A stretch of DNA of 34,108 nt from Chloroflexota bacterium. GTDB taxonomy: Bacteria > Chloroflexota > Dehalococcoidia > Lucifugimonadales > GCA-002694895. The notes beneath the pieces are model-generated. The model ran no database searches. It had not been told where the DNA came from and worked only from the letters and a program-made list of their open reading frames with translations. Positions 14,160 to 21,337 of the stretch are shown in pieces. The translations under genes were made by a program, and so were the position numbers. The first letter of the stretch is position 1. Each line of letters begins with the position of its first letter. The stretch spans positions 3,423-37,530 of the forward strand of contig PAHZ01000028.1 of assembly GCA_002711005.1 (NCBI GenBank). The letters are read 5' to 3'.

Positions 14160-14720
14160 TTAATTCTCTAATAATAATTGAATTAAATTTTTGTTCCTGT
14201 CCATTTCAAACCATATGTCCGGAGTAAGATTTTTCTTGTCAATCAAATCTAATTTATTGTTAACTAGATAAGTTGTAGGAATAATTTTATTTTGAAAATG
14301 ATTCGAATATATCCTACCTATATCTGTTTGAGAAATTTCCATTGAATAAAGTATAATTTCATTCTTGTTTAATTTATTTTCTAAATCTCTCACCGAGGAT
14401 TTGGCAGCTCTGCACGTTGCTCATGATTCTTCCCACAAATAAATTAAAGTGTAAGGTCTGTTACTGTATATTGTTTTAAAATCATTAGTTTTATAACGAT
14501 CTAAAAATTCTTTTTCAAATTTACTTTTTTTTGCATCATTTCTTTTTTTTATTGTGTTATATCTTTCATTTAAGTTAATTCTTGTAGAATTATTTGTTTC
14601 TACCAATTTATACATTTCCGAGTTTGGGTCTAGATTGTTTTGATTTGAATCTATACTGGTAGTCGAGCAAGATAAAGAAAAAATTAAAGTAATGAGAATA
14701 ATTTGCTTTTTTAATTTCAT
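14160..14720 (-). CDS. Putative selenoprotein: thioredoxin-fold lipoprotein with in-frame UGA (Sec100)
   Basis: Reading from ATG 14720, the frame is interrupted only by TGA at 14423-14421 and continues to TAA at 14162-14160, 186 residues in all. The N-terminus is a lipoprotein-like signal (IILITLIFSLSC; the lipobox is imperfect). After a polar linker, the protein reads TLIYLWEES-[UGA]-ATC-RAAKSS, which aligns with the thioredoxin FWAxWCxxC active site so that UGA replaces the first cysteine (U100-x-x-C103). The helix, the next strand and the cis-Pro motif KIIPTTYLVNN follow in order, so the thioredoxin fold spans the UGA. A SECIS-like hairpin lies just downstream. It is probably an envelope thiol/selenol oxidoreductase (TlpA/ResA-like). 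The alternative is a nonsense pseudogene. Confidence 0.8.
14383..14423 (-). promoter_or_regulatory. Candidate bacterial SECIS element following the UGA codon
   Basis: On the minus strand, 18 nt after the UGA, AAATC-CTC pairs with GAG-(A)-GATTT (14402-14395 with 14391-14383). This gives an 8-bp stem with a single bulged A and a GGU apical loop at 14394-14392. The loop starts 26 nt after the UGA. Bacterial SECIS elements lie immediately downstream of UGA, with a G in the first positions of a small apical loop at a similar distance (family knowledge). Confidence 0.7.
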
Positions 14721-14741
14721 AATGCATAGCATATTAAAATA

Positions 14742-14773
14742 TTAGAGGCTAGTAAATATTTACTAGCCTCTAA
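14742..14773 (-). terminator. 32-bp perfect palindrome, probable terminator of the M20 gene
   Basis: The arms TTAGAGGCTAGTAAAT and ATTTACTAGCCTCTAA form a perfect 16-bp palindrome. As minus-strand RNA it would be a strong hairpin about 65 nt after the M20 amidohydrolase stop, followed by TATTTT, and it lies just upstream of the selenoprotein start. It separates these two transcription units; an operator role is the alternative. Confidence 0.65.
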
Positions 14774-14836
14774 AACAAGGAGGTGCTTAATCAACTTGTA
14801 TCTTGCTTATTCTATCGTGCAAATATTGAGTAAATA

Positions 14837-16186
14837 TTAAGACTTCATATATTCGCTAAATTCATTTCCCATTCTGCTTTCTTGCAAAGCTATATATTGT
14901 TTTTTTGAATAGGGAGGAACATTGTTAGATATAATTTGTTTTAATCTGTTTTCTTCTGGCCACAACAAGTCAATTACTGTCATTGCCATAGATTTAGCAG
15001 GATTAATAACAGATTTATAATAATCATCAATAAAATAATCATTGCCATGCCCTACGCCAATAGCGCCACCACTTCTTGGATGAATAATTGGCATAATTTG
15101 ACTTAAGTCACCCATATCTGTTGATCCTCCCGATTGAGTATCGGGATGAATCTTTACATTTTCACTACCAACAATATTATTCGCATTATTAACATACAAA
15201 TCATTAATTTCACTATTTTGAAGCATTGGTAAATTACCAGCAATAGATCTAATTCTAACATTAGCACCCATAGCCATAGCTCCTGCTCTCAATGATCTAT
15301 CTATTTTTTCATTAACTTCATTAACTATATCAATTGTACGTCCCCTAATTCTCCATTCGAGTTTTACTATAGAAGGGATTGAATTAGTTGCAGTGCCACC
15401 TTCTGTTAATATTCCATGAACCCTTATTCTATCCTCATCTTTAAATGATTCTCTTTGTAAATCCATTGCCATCATAGCAATGTTTGCAGCTTTTAGTGCA
15501 TTCACTCCCGCGTAAGGAGCTCCTGCTGCATGCGAAGCTCTTCCATGAAACTCAACATATTTGACTACATGTCCCAAAGATGTTCCTCCTATAGACAAAT
15601 CTTTATCTTCCGGATTAGTGGTAGCATGGCTCAACATTGCAGAATCAATATCATCGAAAGATCCTATTCTAATTAATTCTTGCTTGCCAGACATAAATCC
15701 TAATTTACCTTCATCAATTAAATTAATTCTGTATTCATTCTCAATTGTTTCTTCTGCAGGAACCGCAAATAAAACAACATTGCCATTTAGATATTGATTT
15801 GCCTTACTATTAATCAATCCCAATCCAACGCCTAGCATAGATCCAAGTTGACAATTGTGACCACAAGCATGAACCGCATTTGTTTTAGGATCAGCCAAAG
15901 GATGGTCTTTAACAATTAATCCATCTAATTCCCCTATTACTGCTATTGTAGGACCTTCAGACTTGCCTTTGATTGGTTCGGATTTAACTCCAGTGATAGC
16001 GTGCCCATCAGTGAACCCTAAATTAATACTTTTAAAAATTTCTTTTACCTTTGCAGAAGTTTTTGATTCCCGATATCCAGTTTCAGCATTTTCTGCGATA
16101 TCTTTTGAAAAATTAATTAATTTATCTTTGTTATTTTCTATTTCTTGTGTAACCTGCTTTTTTAATTCTTCTTTAGAAATACTCAT
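14837..16186 (-). CDS. M20-family metallo-amidohydrolase/peptidase
   Basis: A 449-residue M20D-like amidohydrolase. Metal-site motifs include GELDGL, HACGHNCQLG (about 107-116), VPAEE and a late GVGHGNDYF. A dimerisation lid domain contains EFHGRASHAAGAPYAGVNAL. Relatives hydrolyse N-acyl amino acids, aminobenzoyl-glutamate or similar amides in the cytoplasm; the substrate here cannot be assigned. It begins at ATG 16186 preceded by an excellent Shine-Dalgarno (AAAGGAGG), unusual in this window where many genes have none. A 32-bp palindrome lies immediately upstream and a second one forms its 3' end, so it looks like an independently regulated single-gene unit. Confidence 0.88.
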   Translation of the reverse strand: MSISKEELKKQVTQEIENNKDKLINFSKDIAENAETGYRESKTSAKVKEIFKSINLGFTDGHAITGVKSEPIKGKSEGPTIAVIGELDGLIVKDHPLADPKTNAVHACGHNCQLGSMLGVGLGLINSKANQYLNGNVVLFAVPAEETIENEYRINLIDEGKLGFMSGKQELIRIGSFDDIDSAMLSHATTNPEDKDLSIGGTSLGHVVKYVEFHGRASHAAGAPYAGVNALKAANIAMMAMDLQRESFKDEDRIRVHGILTEGGTATNSIPSIVKLEWRIRGRTIDIVNEVNEKIDRSLRAGAMAMGANVRIRSIAGNLPMLQNSEINDLYVNNANNIVGSENVKIHPDTQSGGSTDMGDLSQIMPIIHPRSGGAIGVGHGNDYFIDDYYKSVINPAKSMAMTVIDLLWPEENRLKQIISNNVPPYSKKQYIALQESRMGNEFSEYMKS

Positions 16187-16204
16187 TGGTGCCTCCTTTT
16201 GTTA

Positions 16205-16236
16205 TTATTGTATTATTAATTTTAATAATACAATAA
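16205..16236. repeat. 32-bp palindrome upstream of the M20 gene (candidate operator)
   Basis: TTATTGTATTATTAA (16205-16219) and its exact reverse complement TTAATAATACAATAA (16222-16236) are separated by two bases. It lies 19 bases upstream of the M20 start codon, just behind the Shine-Dalgarno, and 10 bases before the 24-codon ORF on the other strand. It could be an operator governing both directions. Confidence 0.6.
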
Positions 16237-16245
16237 ATATTTAAT

Positions 16246-16320
16246 ATGTTGAAATCTGTACTAATAGCAGTTCCGGTAGTTATACTAGCCGTTTTATACG
16301 CGGCATCAGTAGGTTTTTAA
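16246..16320 (+). CDS. Candidate 24-residue single-pass membrane microprotein
   Basis: ATG at 16246 to TAA at 16318-16320 encodes 24 residues: MLKSVLIAVP, a hydrophobic VVILAVLYAA, then SVGF. The profile is a short positively charged start followed by one membrane helix. The codons include several G+C-ending ones (CCG, GCC, GCG, TAC), unlike random AT-rich spacer. It fills the gap exactly, ending next to the stop of the convergent DUF454 gene. No Shine-Dalgarno is visible. I do not recognise a family, and it could be chance. Confidence 0.4.
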   Translation: MLKSVLIAVPVVILAVLYAASVGF

Positions 16321-16713
16321 TTATTTTGAAGTTTTAACTCTTATTATAAAAAAAGTTCCTATAACTAATAAAAGTAAAACAATACTTCTGATTAAAAACA
16401 GATCATTAGGAATCCACATTAAAATTGACAACAATCCAAATAGCCACATAATAATCAAAGATACTAATTTAGCTTTGAGTGGCATGCCCTTTCCTAAAAG
16501 ATAATTTTTTATATAAATCCCTAATAATTTGTTGTTTATTAACCAATTGTACAATCTGCGTGAACTCCTGATATAAAAATATGAGGCTACAATTAAAAAA
16601 ATTGTTGTGGGCCATCCAGGTACAAATATTCCAATTACTCCCATACCCACTGAAAGGCTTCCTAGTAAAATCCACAGAATTCTAATTGGTTTATATCTAT
16701 TCAATTTTGACAT
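16321..16713 (-). CDS. DUF454 (YbaN-like) inner-membrane protein
   Basis: A 130-residue DUF454 protein. A short basic N-terminus is followed by a membrane segment with the family motif GxxGIFVPGWPTTIFLIVASYFYIRSSRRLY (in order, about residues 23-56), then basic KxGMPLKAK and two more hydrophobic segments. The function of DUF454 is not established. It follows the Bcp/PrxQ gene on the same strand, with 37 bases between, and may be co-transcribed with it. Confidence 0.85.
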   Translation of the reverse strand: MSKLNRYKPIRILWILLGSLSVGMGVIGIFVPGWPTTIFLIVASYFYIRSSRRLYNWLINNKLLGIYIKNYLLGKGMPLKAKLVSLIIMWLFGLLSILMWIPNDLFLIRSIVLLLLVIGTFFIIRVKTSK

Positions 16714-16750
16714 GTTTAACCTTTTTTAAATCAAAAACCAAAGCTACACA

Positions 16751-17212
16751 CTATCTACTAAGAAAGTCTAATATTTGCATAGCATGTCCATTAGGATCAA
16801 CAGGGTTCCATATCTTAGAAATCACACCATTTTTATCTATTATAAATGTGACTCTTGAGATTCTCTCAACTTCATTTCCATCTATAGTTGTTTTATATAA
16901 AACATCATAATCTTTGCACATAGATCTGTTTATATCAGCAAGTAGAGGAAATGGTAATTTGAATTTATCAGTAAATGCTTTGTGTGATTGTTCATCGTCA
17001 GCACTAATTCCAAAAATAGAAATATTTTTATCAATAAACATAGAATAATTATCACGTATTTCACAAGCTTCTATTGTGCAACCCGGTGTGTCATCTTTTG
17101 GGTAAAAATACAAAACTAAATTTTTGCCCTTAAAATCACTTAATTCAACCAAATTACCATTTGTGTCTTTCAATTTAAAATTAGGAGCTTTATCATTTTT
17201 TTTCAACTTCAT
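16751..17212 (-). CDS. bcp: Thioredoxin-dependent peroxiredoxin, Bcp/PrxQ type
   Basis: A 153-residue PrxQ/Bcp protein. Peroxidatic Cys45 and resolving Cys50 lie in FYPKDDTPGCTIEACEIRD (C-x4-C), with the usual IFGISADD and RVTFIIDKNG later. It reduces hydroperoxides using thioredoxin. AGGTGA sits upstream of the ATG. Eight bases separate it from the preceding secreted-protein gene, suggesting one operon. The Sec position is cysteine here, although some PrxQ homologues in selenoprotein-using bacteria carry Sec. Confidence 0.94.
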   Translation of the reverse strand: MKLKKNDKAPNFKLKDTNGNLVELSDFKGKNLVLYFYPKDDTPGCTIEACEIRDNYSMFIDKNISIFGISADDEQSHKAFTDKFKLPFPLLADINRSMCKDYDVLYKTTIDGNEVERISRVTFIIDKNGVISKIWNPVDPNGHAMQILDFLSR

Positions 17213-17220
17213 TGTTTCAC

Positions 17221-18000
17221 CTATGTTTTGTTTCTTCTTATATTTATATATATAAATAATAATATTACAAATATAGACAATATTAAAACATAAATCATGA
17301 ATGTGTTACTTTCCGATTGTTCTGTTGAAACTTCAGATTGCTCTGTTGAAACTTCAGATTCATTGGTAAAATTACTTTTCTCACTTTCTGGATTAGGTAC
17401 ATTTTCAATCTCGTAATCATTTGTATGAAATTCTCTTATAGTATTTCTATTTCCTGCAAACTTTGCTAAATCTGTAATACCAAAATCCTCTATAATTCCA
17501 GTAGCAAACCACAATCTGTAATCCATCTTGTAATCCGATTTAACTCTAACATAATAATTACCTGCCATGGGTATTGAATATCGATCTTTAACATATATCC
17601 ATGAATAAGTATTAGTAAATGGCTCATGAAATTCTGATAATCCCCATTTATTATCAATGTTGTATTCAACCAATTTATCCATATCCATTTTTTCATTTTC
17701 GTAATACAAAGTTAAATCAGGGTACATGTTTTTATATATATCAAATTTAGGAGTTCCTAAATCTAATATCAAACTATGCCCTTTTTCTAAATTTAATTTA
17801 AACCAAAATTCATTTTCGTCTTCGGATAAAACAAAATAAAAAACTTGAGAAATATTAGGCTTGTTAATAGGCAAAGCATTCTCTTTAATTGGTGACGATG
17901 GAGGGAAAAATGGCTTGTGAGCTTCAAGATGTTGAGTTTCCATAAGAAATGTATAACCTAATATAGAAAAAACTATCAGGAATAAAAATTTATGATACAT
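17221..18000 (-). CDS. Secreted, C-terminally membrane-anchored protein of unknown function
   Basis: Reading from ATG 18000 gives 259 residues; an upstream TTG at 18018 is less likely. There is an N-terminal signal or membrane segment (FLFLIVFSILGYTFL) and a soluble domain of about 180 residues rich in aromatic residues and strands (SQVFYFVLSEDENEFWFKL and GNYYVRVKSDY). A Ser/Glu/Thr linker contains two copies of SEVSTEQ, followed by a final helix (FMIYVLILSIFVILLFIYI) and a basic tail. The topology resembles a cell-surface anchored protein, but no LPxTG motif precedes the anchor. It is divergent from the MMPL exporter and upstream of bcp. I do not recognise the domain. Confidence 0.7.
   Translation of the reverse strand: MYHKFLFLIVFSILGYTFLMETQHLEAHKPFFPPSSPIKENALPINKPNISQVFYFVLSEDENEFWFKLNLEKGHSLILDLGTPKFDIYKNMYPDLTLYYENEKMDMDKLVEYNIDNKWGLSEFHEPFTNTYSWIYVKDRYSIPMAGNYYVRVKSDYKMDYRLWFATGIIEDFGITDLAKFAGNRNTIREFHTNDYEIENVPNPESEKSNFTNESEVSTEQSEVSTEQSESNTFMIYVLILSIFVILLFIYINIRRNKT
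17315..17356 (-). repeat. Two tandem 21-bp repeats encoding SEVSTEQ
   Basis: GATTGTTCTGTTGAAACTTC(A) at 17315-17335 is repeated at 17336-17356 with one substitution (T to C). It is in frame and duplicates a seven-residue linker unit of the surface protein. Confidence 0.8.
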
Positions 18001-18089
18001 TTTAGTTTTAGTAATCAATAGTATTTGCTTCAGATATTGATAAATAAAATCATTTGTGAAAGAATTAATTAAAACTGTCAGGTATATAT

Positions 18090-18095
18090 TATAAT
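18090..18095 (+). promoter_or_regulatory. Possible -10 element of the MMPL gene
   Basis: TATAAT ends seven bases before an in-frame ATT at 18103, so transcription could start at the first codon. No convincing -35 is seen, and AT-richness makes this weak. Confidence 0.3.
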
Positions 18096-18102
18096 TAATT
18101 TA

Positions 18103-20451
18103 ATTACAAATTTCTCAAGTTCTAAGCGTGGTAAATGGATTGTACTTGCAACATGGATAATTGCTGCAGGTCTAATTTTACCTTTCGCACCTCAACTCAC
18201 AGAAAGTGTTAATCAAACCGATTTTCTACCAGAGAGTGCCGAGTCTACAAAAGCTGCAAGGTTAGTTGAAGAACGTTATAGCACCGGATCCATAGAAGCG
18301 CCGAGCATAATTGTTGCTCAAACCAAAAACAAAGAAAAATTCACAAATGAAGAAACAAAAATATTGTCAGATATCGAAATTAAGATAAAATCTGACGAAT
18401 CTCTAAAACTTAAAAGTATAGTATCTGTTTTTAGCCTGCCTCAAGCGAAATCAGAATTTGTTTCCCCCTCGGAAAACACTATGACTATGATATTAAATTT
18501 GACTATTCCCCCTTTTGATGATGAGTATCCTGGAGAAATTAAAAAATTAAGACAAATAGTACAAAACGAGCTTAGCGGTGTTGATAATTTGGAAGTCCTA
18601 GTTGGAGGGCCTGGAGGATTATTAGCAGATCTTATAGAAGTCTTTAGTTCAATAGATGGATTATTACTCCTTGTTACTGTAATACTTGTACTTGTTTTAC
18701 TTTTATTAATATATAAATCGCCAGTCACAGCCCTTTTACCATTAATTGTTGTTGGATTAGTTTTTCAGATTGCTCAAGGTGTAATAGCTTGGATTGACCA
18801 GGGCTCAGGAGAATTCCTTCGTATAAATGGGCAATCTACAGGAATAATGACAGTTGTTTTATTTGGTTCAGGCACAGATTACTGCCTTTTCATTTCATCA
18901 AGATTTAGAGAAGAATTAACAAAAACAAAAGATAAGCATCAAGCTATGAAAAAAACAATGCAAGGAGTTGGAGGTGCTGTAGCTTCAGCTGCATTAACTA
19001 TTATTATAGCTTCCTCAATATTATTATTATGTGTTCTTAAATCTTATCAATCTTTAGGTCCGGTAATTGGAATAGCTGTATTTTTAATGTTAATTGCTGC
19101 TTTGACTCTAGTTCCTTCACTAATGTGTATAATGGGTAAATTTTCATTTTTCCCTGTTGACTATTCATGGAGATCAAAACTTATTGCATCAATTGTATTC
19201 CCATTTTATTCTGTAATAGGACTATTTCAACTTGTTTTACATTACACTATAGGTAAAAACAAAACATCTAAAAATTCAAATGAAACAATTTATTCAAGAA
19301 TTGCTAAATTAGTAATTACCAAACCAGTCACAACTTTAATTATCACATCATCAATCCTTCTCCTTATGTTTACAGGGTTAATTGGAGCCAAGCCTACGTA
19401 TGACCAATTAGCTAGTTTGCCAAACAATGCTGATTCCGTTAAAAGCTTTGAATTACTCAGATCGGGATTTAATCCTGGAGAATTAGCACCAGTTGAAGTT
19501 TATTTAGATTTAGGCTCCGAAAATGCTGCTCTTGAAAAATCAAACTTGGAAAAAATTGATTCATTAAGTAAAATTTTAATTAATGCTCCTGGAGTAAATC
19601 GTATATCAAGCCAGACAAGACCTTTTGGATTAGAGTCACCAATTGGAGGCGCTAATCAAATTCAACAATATATTACATCTCAAGATCCTCAATCTTTTGC
19701 AATTAAATCTAAAGTAAGCAATTATTCGTCACCAGACAATTCTATTTCTAAAATAGAACTGATTTTAAATGAGAATCCATACAATGAAAAAGGAATGGAC
19801 TTAATACCTGGCATAAGAAAATACATAAAAACTGAAGCATCTCAGTTAGGAATAGATTTATCTAAACTATATGTTGGAGGTGAAACTGCTGTACAATTTG
19901 ATACCCGTGAAGCAGTTAATAGAGATCAAATTGTAGTTCTGCCTATCATATTATTGGCCATTGGATTAGTTCTGCTTGTATTACTAAGATCTGTTGTTGC
20001 TCCTATTTATTTATGTGCAACAATAATATTCACATATTTCTCAACAATTGGTATATCGTTATTAGTGTTCAGGCATATTTTTGACCAACCTGCTTACACT
20101 GCGGGATTACCGTTTTTCTTATTTGTATTCTTAAACGCGCTAGGTGTTGACTATAACATATATTTAATGAGTAGAATCAGAGAAGAAGCAAGGATAAATG
20201 AATTATCAGAAGCAACTCGGATAGCAGTATCACAAACGGGTGGTGTTATTACTTCAGCTGGAATAATATTAGCCGGAACATTTTCTGCATTAATGGTCTT
20301 ACCTCTTACTGATCTGTTTCAATTAGGATTTGCAGTAGCAATAGGTGTTATTATAGATACTTTTATAACACGGACATTGTTAGTACCAGCTTTGGTTAAG
20401 TTATTAGGGCAAAAAAATTGGTGGCCTAGTAAAATAATACCTAGTAAATAA
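18103..20451 (+). CDS. MMPL/RND-family transporter with apparent non-canonical (ATT) start
   Basis: A roughly 780-residue MMPL-type RND exporter with two six-helix halves. The first transmembrane segment (KWIVLATWIIAAGLILPF) and the periplasmic FLPESAES...AARLVEERY start are clear. Proton-relay motifs GTDYCLFISSRFREE and GVDYNIYLMSRIREE lie in TM4 and TM10. MMPL proteins export lipids or hydrophobic compounds. Good coding sequence extends upstream of the first in-frame TTG (18364) back to a stop at 18070-18072, yet no ATG, GTG or TTG occurs there in frame. ATT at 18103 (or another ATT/ATA at 18088-18094) is the only way to include TM1. A sequencing indel is the alternative. Confidence 0.85.
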   Translation: MTNFSSSKRGKWIVLATWIIAAGLILPFAPQLTESVNQTDFLPESAESTKAARLVEERYSTGSIEAPSIIVAQTKNKEKFTNEETKILSDIEIKIKSDESLKLKSIVSVFSLPQAKSEFVSPSENTMTMILNLTIPPFDDEYPGEIKKLRQIVQNELSGVDNLEVLVGGPGGLLADLIEVFSSIDGLLLLVTVILVLVLLLLIYKSPVTALLPLIVVGLVFQIAQGVIAWIDQGSGEFLRINGQSTGIMTVVLFGSGTDYCLFISSRFREELTKTKDKHQAMKKTMQGVGGAVASAALTIIIASSILLLCVLKSYQSLGPVIGIAVFLMLIAALTLVPSLMCIMGKFSFFPVDYSWRSKLIASIVFPFYSVIGLFQLVLHYTIGKNKTSKNSNETIYSRIAKLVITKPVTTLIITSSILLLMFTGLIGAKPTYDQLASLPNNADSVKSFELLRSGFNPGELAPVEVYLDLGSENAALEKSNLEKIDSLSKILINAPGVNRISSQTRPFGLESPIGGANQIQQYITSQDPQSFAIKSKVSNYSSPDNSISKIELILNENPYNEKGMDLIPGIRKYIKTEASQLGIDLSKLYVGGETAVQFDTREAVNRDQIVVLPIILLAIGLVLLVLLRSVVAPIYLCATIIFTYFSTIGISLLVFRHIFDQPAYTAGLPFFLFVFLNALGVDYNIYLMSRIREEARINELSEATRIAVSQTGGVITSAGIILAGTFSALMVLPLTDLFQLGFAVAIGVIIDTFITRTLLVPALVKLLGQKNWWPSKIIPSK

Positions 20452-20479
20452 AAATAGATTCCAATTAAAATCTATTTTT
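20450..20479. terminator. Bidirectional hairpin terminator between convergent genes
   Basis: AAAAATAGATT (20450-20460) pairs with AATCTATTTTT (20469-20479) around an eight-base loop, giving A- and T-runs on both sides. It overlaps the stops of the MMPL gene and of the convergent EamA gene. The stem is AT-rich with one G-C pair, so it is of moderate strength. Confidence 0.55.
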
Positions 20480-21323
20480 TATACGATATCATTATTAATC
20501 CTGTAATAATAATAATTCCTGAAATAATTTGATATATCTCTAAAATCTCATTTAAAAATAAAAATCCAAAAATTGATCCGGTTACGGGCACTAACAAACC
20601 AAAAGGTGTAACTTTTACTGAATTATATTTATTAAGTAAAAATTGCCATAAAGAGAATCCGATTAATGTTGATAGGCATGCAGTGTATAAAACTGATAAA
20701 ATGACACGGATTTCTAATTGGGTAATGCTAATTTTTTTAATGTCTTCGTATTCTAGCAATATCGATATTACAAATAAAAACACAGCCGCAATAGGTGATA
20801 TCCAAATCAAAAAAGATATCATATTAATTTTACCAAGATTCTTTAATTGAATGTTTGCCACACCCCATGAAATAGCAGCAAAAAGAATTACTATAACAGA
20901 CTCAATTTTGAAATCACCATCATTAAATAAAAATAACAATAAAACACCAAAAGCACCTACAATCAATCCAAAAATTTCTTTGCTTTTAAGTTTCTCTTTC
21001 ATGAATACAGATGAAATGAAAACAGAAAAAAATGATTGGGTTTGAAGGATAACAGCACTCAATCCAGTTGATAATCCTAAACTCATTCCATAGTACAAAA
21101 GACTGTATTGAAAAACGCCTAAGGTCAATGGAATAGAAATAAATTGAGTTTTAGAAATATTGGGTTTTTTTACAAAAAATATCCAAGGAATAGATAAAAT
21201 CAAAAAACGCAAAGCTGCTGCAAATACTGGAGGCAATGAGGTTACGGTAATTTTTAAAGCTACAAAATTAAATCCCCAAAGAAAAACTATAAAAATAGCT
21301 ATAAATATATGCTTTTGTTTCAA
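20472..21323 (-). CDS. EamA/DMT-superfamily exporter, YdeD-like
   Basis: A 283-residue, ten-helix drug/metabolite transporter with two EamA repeats. FLWGFNFVALK and SLPPVFAAALRFLIL near the start, GLSAVILQTQSFFSVF, then a second WGVANIQLK and a closing GFLFLNEIL pattern resemble E. coli EamA (YdeD), an exporter of cysteine and O-acetylserine. The substrate here is not proven. It starts with TTG at 21323, 14 bases after the CGNR-like gene stop, so the two may be co-transcribed. Confidence 0.88.
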   Translation of the reverse strand: MKQKHIFIAIFIVFLWGFNFVALKITVTSLPPVFAAALRFLILSIPWIFFVKKPNISKTQFISIPLTLGVFQYSLLYYGMSLGLSTGLSAVILQTQSFFSVFISSVFMKEKLKSKEIFGLIVGAFGVLLLFLFNDGDFKIESVIVILFAAISWGVANIQLKNLGKINMISFLIWISPIAAVFLFVISILLEYEDIKKISITQLEIRVILSVLYTACLSTLIGFSLWQFLLNKYNSVKVTPFGLLVPVTGSIFGFLFLNEILEIYQIISGIIIITGLIMISYKK

Positions 21324-21337
21324 TTATTTACCAAGTT

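Noticed and set aside
14160-14393. The 77-codon frame after the UGA as an independent GTG-started gene, and the upstream part as a complete 103-residue lipoprotein
   Set aside because: Both parts are in the same frame, share one interrupted thioredoxin fold, and the supposed GTG start lies inside helix alpha-1 and the SECIS-like hairpin.
14421-14423. UGA reassigned to tryptophan
   Set aside because: TGA is used as a normal stop at 986-988, 13411-13413 and in the ATGA/TTGA overlaps of the redox operon, and the tRNA-Trp anticodon is CCA.
14777-14837. Small plus-strand ORF after the AAGGAGG at 14777-14783
   Set aside because: Only a 14-codon frame from a TTG follows at suitable distance, with no coding character; more likely the complement of the M20 3' UTR.
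17315-17356. Short tandem repeats as a CRISPR array
   Set aside because: Only two adjacent copies without spacers, in frame inside a coding linker.
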